Source: a virus
IMG/VR virus record: IMGVR_UViG_3300021168_000002
Coordinates: 1-64,000 of that record
Direction: 5' to 3' (one strand)
DNA length: 64,000 bases
Numbering within the stretch: the stretch's first letter is position 1; each line of letters starts with the position of its first letter. Both the position numbers and the translations under genes were made by a program. This document shows positions 27,912 to 36,193 of this stretch, piece by piece. The notes below the pieces were generated by a model, which ran no database searches, was not told the origin of the DNA, and saw only the letters and a program-made list of their open reading frames with translations.

Positions 27912-29642
27912 ATGGCACCTCCTAAGAGTGGTCCTAACAGTTCGCAGCCTACGACAGCCGAGATAGTCGGCGGCGTATACAATGCTGCGGGAGAAACTCT
28001 TGTAGACGGCCAGGGTACACCCCTTCAAACAGACGCACACGGAAATCTACTTGTTAACGTTGCGGTCAACTCTGGCGGTGGCGGCGCTCCTACTAACGTC
28101 AACATTGCAGACGTGAACGGCAGCCCTCCCGCACTAAGTAATCCGCTTCCGGTTGAACTTTCAGATGGAACAAATGCGTTCGGAACGGCGGGAAATCCTC
28201 TTAGCGTTGCTATCGTGTCCGGTGAATTATCTACTGTTACGGTCGTTCAGCCAACAGGAACTAATCTTCACACCGTAGTAGATAGCGGAACAATCACCGC
28301 TGTGACTGCGATTACGAATGCTCTCCCGACTGGCGCAAATACCATCGGTAAGGTAGATATTCTCGGTAATGCCGGTGCAATTCTCGACGGTACAGCAGGA
28401 GTTCCATCTGTTGGCGTTGTAACTGTTCAAGGTGTCGGCGGCGGCACTGCGATACCCGTTAGCGGAACTGTTACAATTACGCCAAGCGGCACGCAGACCG
28501 TCGCAGGTAACAAGACAAACAACAACGCAGCCCCAGGTGCTACGAATGTTGGAACCCTTCCTGCAATAGCTAATGCTGCGGCCCCGGTATGGACGGAAGG
28601 CGACCAGGTAGCACTCTCTGTTGATCTTGCAGGCAATCAGCGCGAGAAGATGCAGTTGAACAGTTTCATATCTACTGCAAATTCTACCACTACACCGTTG
28701 GCTGGCAACGGAGTATTTACAGGAACATCCGAATCTGTACTTCCGTATCAGTCTATTTGTATTCAAATTTTTGCAAGTGGCGGTTCTGCTGCGGGTGGTG
28801 TTTCAATTCAGCAGTCCCAAGATGGTACAAATTGGGATATTGTACAAACAATTACTTATGGCGGCGGTGCATTTCAGATTACTGTTCCTGTTCTCGGAGC
28901 CTTCTATAGAATTGTTTATACGAATACCGCAGTGCTACAAACAACTTTTCGTCTTCAGTCGATTCTTCAAGTCATAGGTGGACAGTTAACCGTACAAGGA
29001 ACAGTCGCTCCCGCAGGCGCGTACTTAACTACAGCCCCCAACCCGGTAATAGTAGGAGGTAAGACTGTTGCAGGTACAGCGGCACTCGTTAACGCTCTAA
29101 CCAATTTAGGCAGCGGTATGGGCGCGAATCAAATTACTCTTTCTTCGGATGGGTTCCCCGGAGATGCAACGGCTATAAGAGGTTTTTCAGGCCCTGGTTC
29201 TAATGCTACAGGCGCTGTTGCTACTGCCCAAATGGCTGTTACAAGCGCAACACAATCAGCAACAGTTTTTATTCGAACTCCAAACATTTTCAAAACCGCT
29301 CAAGCAACTGCATCCGGCAACACAGCCGTCTGGACTCCGACATCAGGTAAGAAGTTTCGCTTGATGCGATTCATCATCGACGTAACCAGTAACTCGTCTC
29401 AGGTTTCCGGAGGAGTAATAACCTTTAACTTTCAGGATGCTTCTTCAGCGTTAGGTCTATCCTTTGATGCCTTTGTTCCAACAACTGCGGTTACAACTGT
29501 TTTAGGCGGATATACGTCCGGATGGATTGACATTGGAAATGGATTCTTAAGTGCTCTAGCCAACAACGTTCTTAACATCAATCTAAGCGCGGCCCTAGCA
29601 ACAGGAAACGTGAGAATCACGGTCTGCGGGACCGAGGAATAA
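27912..29642 (+). CDS. Tail-associated beta-rich adhesin/structural protein
   Basis: 576 residues; long Val/Thr/Gly/Ala-rich beta segments with few charges. The N-terminal 80 residues contain PTTAEIVGGVYNAAGETL and NVNIADVNGSPPALSNPLPV, repeating a strand-turn unit. The C-terminal part (FRLMRFIIDVTSNSS, ITFNFQDASSALGLSF) looks like a globular receptor-binding or capping domain. First of five consecutive surface-type proteins. No family match is claimed. Confidence 0.6.
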   Translation: MAPPKSGPNSSQPTTAEIVGGVYNAAGETLVDGQGTPLQTDAHGNLLVNVAVNSGGGGAPTNVNIADVNGSPPALSNPLPVELSDGTNAFGTAGNPLSVAIVSGELSTVTVVQPTGTNLHTVVDSGTITAVTAITNALPTGANTIGKVDILGNAGAILDGTAGVPSVGVVTVQGVGGGTAIPVSGTVTITPSGTQTVAGNKTNNNAAPGATNVGTLPAIANAAAPVWTEGDQVALSVDLAGNQREKMQLNSFISTANSTTTPLAGNGVFTGTSESVLPYQSICIQIFASGGSAAGGVSIQQSQDGTNWDIVQTITYGGGAFQITVPVLGAFYRIVYTNTAVLQTTFRLQSILQVIGGQLTVQGTVAPAGAYLTTAPNPVIVGGKTVAGTAALVNALTNLGSGMGANQITLSSDGFPGDATAIRGFSGPGSNATGAVATAQMAVTSATQSATVFIRTPNIFKTAQATASGNTAVWTPTSGKKFRLMRFIIDVTSNSSQVSGGVITFNFQDASSALGLSFDAFVPTTAVTTVLGGYTSGWIDIGNGFLSALANNVLNINLSAALATGNVRITVCGTEE

Positions 29643-29643
29643 A

Positions 29644-31149
29644 ATGTCTATACAGCAAGCAGTCCCATTGACTATCGTTCTGGTTGGTGACGGTGTATCA
29701 CTGGCCTTCACATTTCCACCGACTCGTTCGCCAGTGGACAACTTAAGCCATACCTCTTCGTTGGGCGCAAATATTATTCCGGTAGCTGCGCAACTGATTA
29801 GCCCTCCGGTTCCGGCAAGCGTATCAGTGGATACCTTCGGTAATGTTACTATAACAACGGTTTCTGCGATAGCTTCCGGCGTAGCGAAAGCATTTGAAGT
29901 GAGATTGTTACTCGGTTCATATCCGATCTTGGTATCCGACAGTGCTTTGAAAGTTACCACCATTGCCCCAGGCGCGGGCAGCGCGGACGCCTTTGGCCGT
30001 ATGCGTGTTGCGGACCCTACGACCATCTTCCAACTTTTGTATCAGTATGATACCCAACCGTTGTTTATGCAATTTGCAAACGTTGGAACGGGCAGCACTG
30101 TCAAGACTACAAATGAATCTTCTCTAACGCTTAGCACGGGTGGTACCGTAGCGAATGCGCAGGCCATCGCTCAGACTAAGGAATACTTCGCATACGAGCC
30201 GGGAAAGTCTCAATTGATTTTGATAAGCGCTGTGTTAAATTCTGCGCTAACTAATGCGAGACAGCGACTAGGCTACTTTGACGCCAACAATGGAATCTTC
30301 TTCGAGATGAGTGGTGCAACCGGAGTAGCTCTGGTTCTGCGTAGCAACGCATCCGGCTCTATCGTAGAAACAAGAGTGCCTCAGGCAAGTTGGAACATCG
30401 ATAAGGTTGATGGCACCGGCTCTTCTGGCGTTACGGTAGACTTCTCTAAGTCCCAGGTATTCGTCATCGACTTTCAGTGGCTTGGTGCAGGAAGGGTAAG
30501 ATTTGGTTTCTTCATAAACGGCGTGTACACGTTTATACACTCTATGCCGTTGTCAAACTCTTTGGTTGGCCCTTACATGAACACGGCCTGCCTACCGGTT
30601 CGTGCAGAGATAACAAATACCGGAGTTCCTGTGTCTGCGGATACGATGAAGGTTATCTGTATCTCAGTCGTTAGCGAAGGTGGACAAGAAAAACCTTTGC
30701 TACTAAACTTCGGCGCGTCAACAGGAGCAACAGTTACTTCGGTAACTACCCGTCGTCCCATCTTGAGTATTCGTCCGAAGTTGCTATTCGCCGGTCAGAC
30801 CAACAGAACCAGAATTTTCTTATCCGACTTGGTTATCTTGTCGAACCAGAAAGATTTGGAATACGAGTTGGTGTACAACGGTGTCTTGACCGGGTCTGCG
30901 TTTTCTTCCGTGGACTCGAACAGCGCCGTAGAAAAAGACACCAGTGCTACCTCGATAGCGGGTGGAACAATCTACAAAACAGGTTATGCATCCACCGACG
31001 AAATTGCTCAGATCAACCCGGTTTGTCGATATCCGTTTACATTGGACATCACTGGCACAGTTCAAGATATCATCAGTGTTGTTGTGACAACCGTGCCGTC
31101 TGGAGCCACTTCAGCCAGCGCAGCATTTACTTGGGAAGAACTTCGTTAA
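29644..31149 (+). CDS. Adhesin-like protein sharing N-domain with next gene
   Basis: 501 residues. The first 110 residues (IQQAVPLTIVLVGDGVSLAF...) match those of the 31159 protein (IQQVIPVSVVLQGDGVATVF...), including the NVTITTVSAIASGV / NITITLTSALGNGV block, marking a shared virion-attachment domain. Residues about 115-330 resemble a lectin- or jelly-roll-type fold (FDANNGIFFEMSGATGVALV; FQWLGAGRVRFGFFINGVYT). Likely a tail- or capsid-anchored receptor-binding protein. Starts 2 nt after the preceding stop. Confidence 0.62.
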   Translation: MSIQQAVPLTIVLVGDGVSLAFTFPPTRSPVDNLSHTSSLGANIIPVAAQLISPPVPASVSVDTFGNVTITTVSAIASGVAKAFEVRLLLGSYPILVSDSALKVTTIAPGAGSADAFGRMRVADPTTIFQLLYQYDTQPLFMQFANVGTGSTVKTTNESSLTLSTGGTVANAQAIAQTKEYFAYEPGKSQLILISAVLNSALTNARQRLGYFDANNGIFFEMSGATGVALVLRSNASGSIVETRVPQASWNIDKVDGTGSSGVTVDFSKSQVFVIDFQWLGAGRVRFGFFINGVYTFIHSMPLSNSLVGPYMNTACLPVRAEITNTGVPVSADTMKVICISVVSEGGQEKPLLLNFGASTGATVTSVTTRRPILSIRPKLLFAGQTNRTRIFLSDLVILSNQKDLEYELVYNGVLTGSAFSSVDSNSAVEKDTSATSIAGGTIYKTGYASTDEIAQINPVCRYPFTLDITGTVQDIISVVVTTVPSGATSASAAFTWEELR

Positions 31150-31158
31150 GGAATAAAA

Positions 31159-31941
31159 ATGGCAATCCAGCAAGTAATTCCTGTTTCAGTTGTTTTACAA
31201 GGTGACGGAGTTGCAACCGTCTTTACATTTGCGCTAGTCAACCTGTATCAGGTTGGCGGCAGTCCTGCAAATCCATTTGCTGCGGCAGGCGTGCCCCCTT
31301 CATCTGTTTTTGCAAACAATCCTCCGGTTCCTGTTACGTCAGCGACGGTCGACGCTAACGGAAATATCACCATAACTTTAACTTCCGCTCTTGGAAATGG
31401 CGTTTCCGGAGTCTTTCAATTCGATCTCGCGTACAACAGCGGTGCATCAATATCTGCCTCCCCCGCCCAGGCAATGGCGGTTCGAGAAGTAAAGGATTCG
31501 GGTCGTACCCAAGTCACTTTATATGTTGACTCCATTTCTGCTATTACAACGGAAGCACTGGCAACGTTGAATATTACTAAAGGAAATGTTGCACAGGCAA
31601 CTGCTACTTCCTACACGGTGACGGCAGGCAAGACTTTACGTATACAGCAACTTACTCTTGCCGGAATTCCGGCTAATAACACGCAGATTGCAACGCGTGC
31701 TAGAGTACGAGTAGCCGCCTCCGGAATAACTGTAGCCTCACCTGTTATTATCAATGCTCTTTCTCCGGGAGCAAATAATCAAAGTTTTACCGCAGAACCA
31801 GTGTGCCTGGATTTCCCGGACGGACTAGAAGTTGCTGGAGGCAATCAGATTGCGATAAGTCATATAGCGTCGTCCACAGTCGTTGGTTCTACAACCACAG
31901 GTGCGGGTGTAACCTTTTGTCTTATCGGATATGAATACTAA
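31159..31941 (+). CDS. Adhesin-like protein, paralogous N-domain
   Basis: 260 residues. The N-terminal domain of about 110 residues is paralogous to the previous gene; a separate C-terminal beta domain (SYTVTAGKTLRIQQLTLAGI, then VCLDFPDGLEVAGGNQIAIS) resembles phage head-fibre or capping domains. The stop overlaps the next ATG. SD AAGGAA. Confidence 0.6.
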   Translation: MAIQQVIPVSVVLQGDGVATVFTFALVNLYQVGGSPANPFAAAGVPPSSVFANNPPVPVTSATVDANGNITITLTSALGNGVSGVFQFDLAYNSGASISASPAQAMAVREVKDSGRTQVTLYVDSISAITTEALATLNITKGNVAQATATSYTVTAGKTLRIQQLTLAGIPANNTQIATRARVRVAASGITVASPVIINALSPGANNQSFTAEPVCLDFPDGLEVAGGNQIAISHIASSTVVGSTTTGAGVTFCLIGYEY

Positions 31942-32210
31942 TGAGCCATGTATACGTAGTAAGCAGTTCATCTTACACTCCGAATCTTCCAGGTTTCCCG
32001 GACCCATCAGTAACCGTTGTCGGAACCGTAGATGGAATTTCGGTTACGGTCACATTCTGGTTGAGCGCTATAACGGCAGCATTCAGTACTGGTGGACAAC
32101 CCGCAGTCAATAATTTGGTTGCTCCTGTTATGTTGGCTCAGTCTATCATAAATTCACCACCGCCTCCGGTTCAGCCTACGCAGTTGCCGACCGGAACATT
32201 CACGATGTAA
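31941..32210 (+). CDS. Small structural protein, 89 aa
   Basis: Coupled to the previous gene by a 1-nt overlap. Beta-rich N-terminal 55 residues and a Pro-rich end (NSPPPPVQPTQLPTG). Probably part of the adhesin cluster; no family recognised. Confidence 0.55.
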   Translation: MSHVYVVSSSSYTPNLPGFPDPSVTVVGTVDGISVTVTFWLSAITAAFSTGGQPAVNNLVAPVMLAQSIINSPPPPVQPTQLPTGTFTM

Positions 32211-32219
32211 AGGAAGCAT

Positions 32220-32924
32220 ATGTCAACTTTGGAACAGCTTCAACAGCAGATCGAAGCGCTCACTGCGCGCATCACCCAATTTGAGTCAGAGCACGCAGAA
32301 CACCGCAAGGTTCATGTCTCTCGTCGCGGCGTAGAAGGCGCGCGAGGTAAGAAGGGCGACCAGGGCGTGCGCGGCGAGACTGGTTCGCGCGGCCTCCAGG
32401 GTGATTCTATTGTCGGTCCCCCGGGCGCTCGCGGCGAGAAGGGCGAGCCAGGAGTTTCCAATATCCCAGGTCCAGTAGGCAACGCGGGGCCGCAAGGCGA
32501 GCGTGGCGCGACCGGAGAGCCGGGAGCGCAGGGCAGACAAGGCTTTCCAGGCGAACGCGGTATCCAAGGTGAGCGTGGAGAGAAGGGCGATGTAGGCGAG
32601 CGCGGCGAGAAGGGCGAGCCGTCATTCGTTCCCGGCTCCCCAGGACCCTCTGGTGCGATAGGCGAACGCGGAGAGCGCGGCGAACGAGGTTCCCAAGGAT
32701 TCCCCGGCACGAAGGGCGAACGAGGTTTTGACGGCCCCCCTGGTGCAGCAGGCGAGCGTGGCGAGAAGGGCGATGTAGGCGCTCAAGGTGCAACAGGCGA
32801 GAAGGGCGAAGCAGGTTCACCCGGCATACCCGGTCCTCGCGGCCCGGCAGGCCCTATCGAGGCAGCGGTACAGCAATCAAGAGCGGCAGTGATACAACTT
32901 TTGAAAGATCACAAATTGATCTAA
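32220..32924 (+). CDS. Collagen-like fibre protein
   Basis: 234 residues. A short coiled coil (LEQLQQQIEALTARI, about 3-30) would trimerise the chain; residues about 38-215 are nearly continuous Gly-X-Y repeats rich in charged Glu-Lys/Arg pairs (GERGEKGDV) with two short breaks. The C-terminal 20 residues form a helix. Collagen-like triple helices without hydroxyproline are known in phage tail and head fibres. The repetitive G/C-rich coding sequence is prone to length change by recombination. Confidence 0.85.
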   Translation: MSTLEQLQQQIEALTARITQFESEHAEHRKVHVSRRGVEGARGKKGDQGVRGETGSRGLQGDSIVGPPGARGEKGEPGVSNIPGPVGNAGPQGERGATGEPGAQGRQGFPGERGIQGERGEKGDVGERGEKGEPSFVPGSPGPSGAIGERGERGERGSQGFPGTKGERGFDGPPGAAGERGEKGDVGAQGATGEKGEAGSPGIPGPRGPAGPIEAAVQQSRAAVIQLLKDHKLI

Positions 32925-32931
32925 GGCGCTT

Positions 32932-34509
32932 ATGGCATACGGATTCTTTACAAGTCTTTCTACCATCACTCTTCAATATATTGCTGATACTGCGGAGACT
33001 CACGGTGATGTTGAGCCAATTTTAAATGCGGGAGGTTTCACTGAGCGTGTTGCCACTTCGGTTGCCAACACGGTGATGAATGCAATTTGTTCCACACCGT
33101 TCCCCCACAAGTGGAATGAATTTATAATCCCGCCGATCTATTCGAACAGTCTTCAGCAAGATTACGCAGTAACCAATGCGCCAGGATTAAGCGGTAACTT
33201 GACGTTGACAGGCGTCACTCAAGTCTCACCTTCACAAGGCACCGCAACTTATGCGGGGACACTGCCGGACGGCGCGTTCGGCGGATACGTCGGAGTACCC
33301 TTTGTTATCACCGGATTCACAAATGCCGGTAACAACGGAACCTTTATGTGCGTCGCGTCTTCTGCTTTCGCACTCGTGTTACAAAACGTGGGTGGAGTGG
33401 TAGAGGCTCATTCAGGTAATGCCCTCTCAGCGGGCGGCTCTCTTCTCAATATGTCGTGGCTGGAACGCGGGGTGGCTTTCGACATCAACAACACCTCTAT
33501 TCCGAAGCCATTCGTTCGCATCGAGTGCGGACGTCAACTTCCTCAGATTACCGCCAGCTACACGGGCGGCGCAGGACTAGGCGACCCAGGCTTCCGCTGC
33601 AATTGGTTTCCAAATCGCACATTGTATTACGGCACCTGGGGGCAGGCAAATATTGGTGGTCCAACGACCGGTAATAACCCGGGACCCGGCTCAGTTTATC
33701 TAGCACCTACAGGTTCCGCTGTAACTGCGGCATCGTGGTCTGCCGGTCAAGCAACTTTTACCATATCGAGTCTTCTGCCAACGATTAAAGTTGCCAGCAC
33801 TCTCGGCATCGATAGTGCATTTCCAGTTGGATATAACGGTAGTTGGGTTATCGTGAGCATCAATGATACTGTGCTGACTGCGCCGACCGTCACAGTCACA
33901 ATGGCAGTCAATCCCGGAACATATCAATCTGGCGGCGACGTAAACAGTTCAGAGAAAACAAGCCAGCCGCAAAATCCTATCACTCAGATCATAGATGCAA
34001 ACGGCAACTTCTTATTGCTCACCACATACGGTATAGAAGGAACCACGCCGCCCCTAGCAGTTCGTAATGCGGTTCCCGGCGTCACCGCGTCAGGAACAGG
34101 CGCATCGACTCAGTGGACTGTTCTAGACCCCAACGGATGGGGCTTCCGCTTCGTGCCTGTGCCAACGACAACGGGAAGTCAGTGGCAATTTAATTTGATC
34201 GCGCAGATGAAGCCAATTCGTTTCGTTAGCTTGGCTCAAACACTTGGCCCACTGCCAGATGAGTTTGAGACGTTCTTCCGCGACGGATTCATCGCGCAAC
34301 TTTACCACCGCTCTCCCGAGAAGGCCGTGTATGCAAAGTTCCCTCAAGAGTGGGCCTTGTGGAAGGCCGCGTTGAATGAACTGCGTGTGAAGGAAGATCG
34401 CGAGTTGGAAGAGAACAAATTTATTCCGTCGCGTACAGTCTTTGGCGCGGCGCGCAGCCGCAACAATTATCAGGGAGCCGCGTGGCCCTATAATTATCCG
34501 AGACCATAA
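32932..34509 (+). CDS. Tail/connector structural protein with beta insertion
   Basis: 525 residues. The N-terminal part (MAYGFFTSLSTITLQYIADT, about 1-60) and C-terminal part (FETFFRDGFIAQLYHRSPEK, about 440-525) are helical, as in head-tail adaptor proteins. Between them is a beta region with the insertion YAGTLPDGAFGG...ITGFTNAGNNGTF (about 102-160), a module recurring in the next genes. Placed before two more tail genes. Connector assignment is inference. Confidence 0.6.
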   Translation: MAYGFFTSLSTITLQYIADTAETHGDVEPILNAGGFTERVATSVANTVMNAICSTPFPHKWNEFIIPPIYSNSLQQDYAVTNAPGLSGNLTLTGVTQVSPSQGTATYAGTLPDGAFGGYVGVPFVITGFTNAGNNGTFMCVASSAFALVLQNVGGVVEAHSGNALSAGGSLLNMSWLERGVAFDINNTSIPKPFVRIECGRQLPQITASYTGGAGLGDPGFRCNWFPNRTLYYGTWGQANIGGPTTGNNPGPGSVYLAPTGSAVTAASWSAGQATFTISSLLPTIKVASTLGIDSAFPVGYNGSWVIVSINDTVLTAPTVTVTMAVNPGTYQSGGDVNSSEKTSQPQNPITQIIDANGNFLLLTTYGIEGTTPPLAVRNAVPGVTASGTGASTQWTVLDPNGWGFRFVPVPTTTGSQWQFNLIAQMKPIRFVSLAQTLGPLPDEFETFFRDGFIAQLYHRSPEKAVYAKFPQEWALWKAALNELRVKEDRELEENKFIPSRTVFGAARSRNNYQGAAWPYNYPRP

Positions 34510-34511
34510 TC

Positions 34512-35447
34512 ATGACGATGAATCTACTGAACACCACCAACTTTGTTTCACCTTTCATTCAGTACTCGCCGTTGTTCGCGGGCCTGGGTGGAGAACCTGC
34601 GGTTTCTATTGCCTCGATGATTCGCAATTCGATGTTGAATCCTCCAATCACTTGGTACTTCAATCGCGCAGAGACCACCTTCAATACCCAGATAGGCTTG
34701 CAAGATTATATACAGCCTGTTCCAGACCTTGCATTCGTTGAAAAGGTTTCTCTCACGGACGATCAGGGTGTTGTCGCTGAGATAAAAGACATATACAATA
34801 ATGCTGCTCTCAGTCTATCTGCAGCCCAGCATCGTCCGAGTGCGATGTCCGTCGAGAGTTCATCTATCATATCGGGAGCGCTGAATTTCAAATTCAGGTT
34901 TCTTGGTGTGCCGGATAAGATTTATTTGGTGACCATCGTATATCAGAAGATGGCTCCCCAATTTGGACCCTTCTTCATCAGCAGCGCAGCAAACGCAGTC
35001 GGCCCGAATACAACATATAACGGGACATTCGATATCACTTCGTTTCCTGCGGGAGCGAATGCGGTTATCACCGGCTTCGTTGCGCACGTTGCCAACAACG
35101 GCACATTCCCGGTTGTAAGTGTTACGCCAACAACATTGACCGTCGTGAATGGGGCAGGAGTCGCGGAAGTAATTCCGGCGTACGTCAGCAATTACGCGTG
35201 GGACCCAATCCCAGATCAGTACTCAGACATCTACAACAATTTGTTCTTATCGGAAGCGATGGCAATGGTGGACGACCCCCGCGCGCAACAATATCGTCAG
35301 CGTGGTGTGGCTGCATTCTTATCGAAGGCCAGCGGTTTGACCGAGATGCAGAAGAACATATTCGTTCAACAGTGGCTAGCCCGCGACGTGGAGCGGACGG
35401 CGACACTTGGAATGGCGCAACTAGGACACGCAGGACGGGCGGTATAA
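34512..35447 (+). CDS. Tail adaptor-type protein with beta insertion
   Basis: 311 residues. The N-terminal domain has FYFNRAETTFNTQIG-like strands; residues about 165-225 hold a copy of the insertion module (YNGTFDITSFPAGANAVITG, VANNGTFPVVSV). The C-terminal 80 residues are helical (LFLSEAMAMVDDPRAQQYRQ, then KNIFVQQWLARDVERT). Gene order and size suggest a gp11-like adaptor or tail completion protein. Confidence in the specific role is low. Confidence 0.58.
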   Translation: MTMNLLNTTNFVSPFIQYSPLFAGLGGEPAVSIASMIRNSMLNPPITWYFNRAETTFNTQIGLQDYIQPVPDLAFVEKVSLTDDQGVVAEIKDIYNNAALSLSAAQHRPSAMSVESSSIISGALNFKFRFLGVPDKIYLVTIVYQKMAPQFGPFFISSAANAVGPNTTYNGTFDITSFPAGANAVITGFVAHVANNGTFPVVSVTPTTLTVVNGAGVAEVIPAYVSNYAWDPIPDQYSDIYNNLFLSEAMAMVDDPRAQQYRQRGVAAFLSKASGLTEMQKNIFVQQWLARDVERTATLGMAQLGHAGRAV

Positions 35448-35456
35448 AAATAACTC

Positions 35457-35485
35457 TTGACAAATCCTAAAAAGTGTGATATACT
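35457..35485 (+). promoter_or_regulatory. Sigma70-type promoter, apparently giving a leaderless mRNA
   Basis: TTGACA, 17-bp spacer, TATACT. Only 6 nt separate the -10 box from the GIY-YIG ATG at 35492, so transcription should start at or next to the start codon. No SD is present. Confidence 0.68.
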
Positions 35486-35491
35486 GATAAG

Positions 35492-36130
35492 ATGATCGGA
35501 CACCTATACCGATATCCTCATCCACATGACCCAGCCCGGTTCATTTATGTCGGGCAGGGGGCGAAACGCGATTATCGGCATCGCCCTGGTAACTCTTCGT
35601 TTGGACGCAGATTTAAGCGTGATTTTCCTAACACAGAACTTCCGCGACCAGTTCGTGAACTTGTAGAGGTTCAAGACCAACAGGCGTTGAACGAACTTGA
35701 AACGATTTGGATGTTTCAATTCCATACTTGGTATGGATACGATGGTGGAATGAATCTTCAAATTCCCGGAGCCGAAGACTATAAAAATTTGGGTAAAATC
35801 AGCTTAGAGCGCGGTACCGGAATATTCTCTTTGACGCCCGAACACCGAAAACAAATAGGCAAAAAGTTGAAAGCGGATAAGAGAGGAATTTTTAGTCTTA
35901 CCCCTGAAAGACGATCAGAGATTGGTAGATCAGGAGGGCTGATTGGCGGGCGGGCTGGGCGCGGTGTCTCAGGAGACCGAGGTCAGTGGGGTACTCATGA
36001 GCAGAGAGTAGAAGCCGCGAAGGCGGCGAGTTTAATAGGCGTTCATAAACAGCGTCACGTTCTTCGCAATAAAATAAATCCTAGCTGCGCTTTGTGCAGT
36101 GAGCAAAATCTGATTATTGCTTACGCATAA
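35492..36130 (+). CDS. GIY-YIG endonuclease
   Basis: 212 residues. IGHLYRYPHPHDPARFIYVG is the GIY-YIG strand pair, RPGNSSFGRRFKRDF and ELETIWMFQFHTWYGYDGG follow with the conserved Glu. The C-terminal half has repeats of the NUMOD3-like kind (GIFSLTPEHRKQIGKKLKAD; GIFSLTPERRSEIGRSGG), then a basic region and a final CALC. Inserted between two tail genes with its own promoter and followed by a terminator, so it is an independent unit, probably a homing endonuclease. Confidence 0.78.
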   Translation: MIGHLYRYPHPHDPARFIYVGQGAKRDYRHRPGNSSFGRRFKRDFPNTELPRPVRELVEVQDQQALNELETIWMFQFHTWYGYDGGMNLQIPGAEDYKNLGKISLERGTGIFSLTPEHRKQIGKKLKADKRGIFSLTPERRSEIGRSGGLIGGRAGRGVSGDRGQWGTHEQRVEAAKAASLIGVHKQRHVLRNKINPSCALCSEQNLIIAYA

Positions 36131-36156
36131 TAAGAACTAAAAATTTAACTTCTTAA

Positions 36157-36183
36157 GGCGGCGATTCTTGCCGCCATTTTTAT
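36157..36183 (+). terminator. Rho-independent terminator
   Basis: GGCGGC-GATTCTT-GCCGCC followed by ATTTTTATTT, 18 nt before the next ATG. Confidence 0.78.
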
Positions 36184-36193
36184 TTGGAGAAAC

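Noticed and set aside
32312-32924. Repeats that look like a CRISPR array or satellite
   Set aside because: They are Gly-X-Y codon repeats of a collagen-like gene, without constant repeat/spacer structure.
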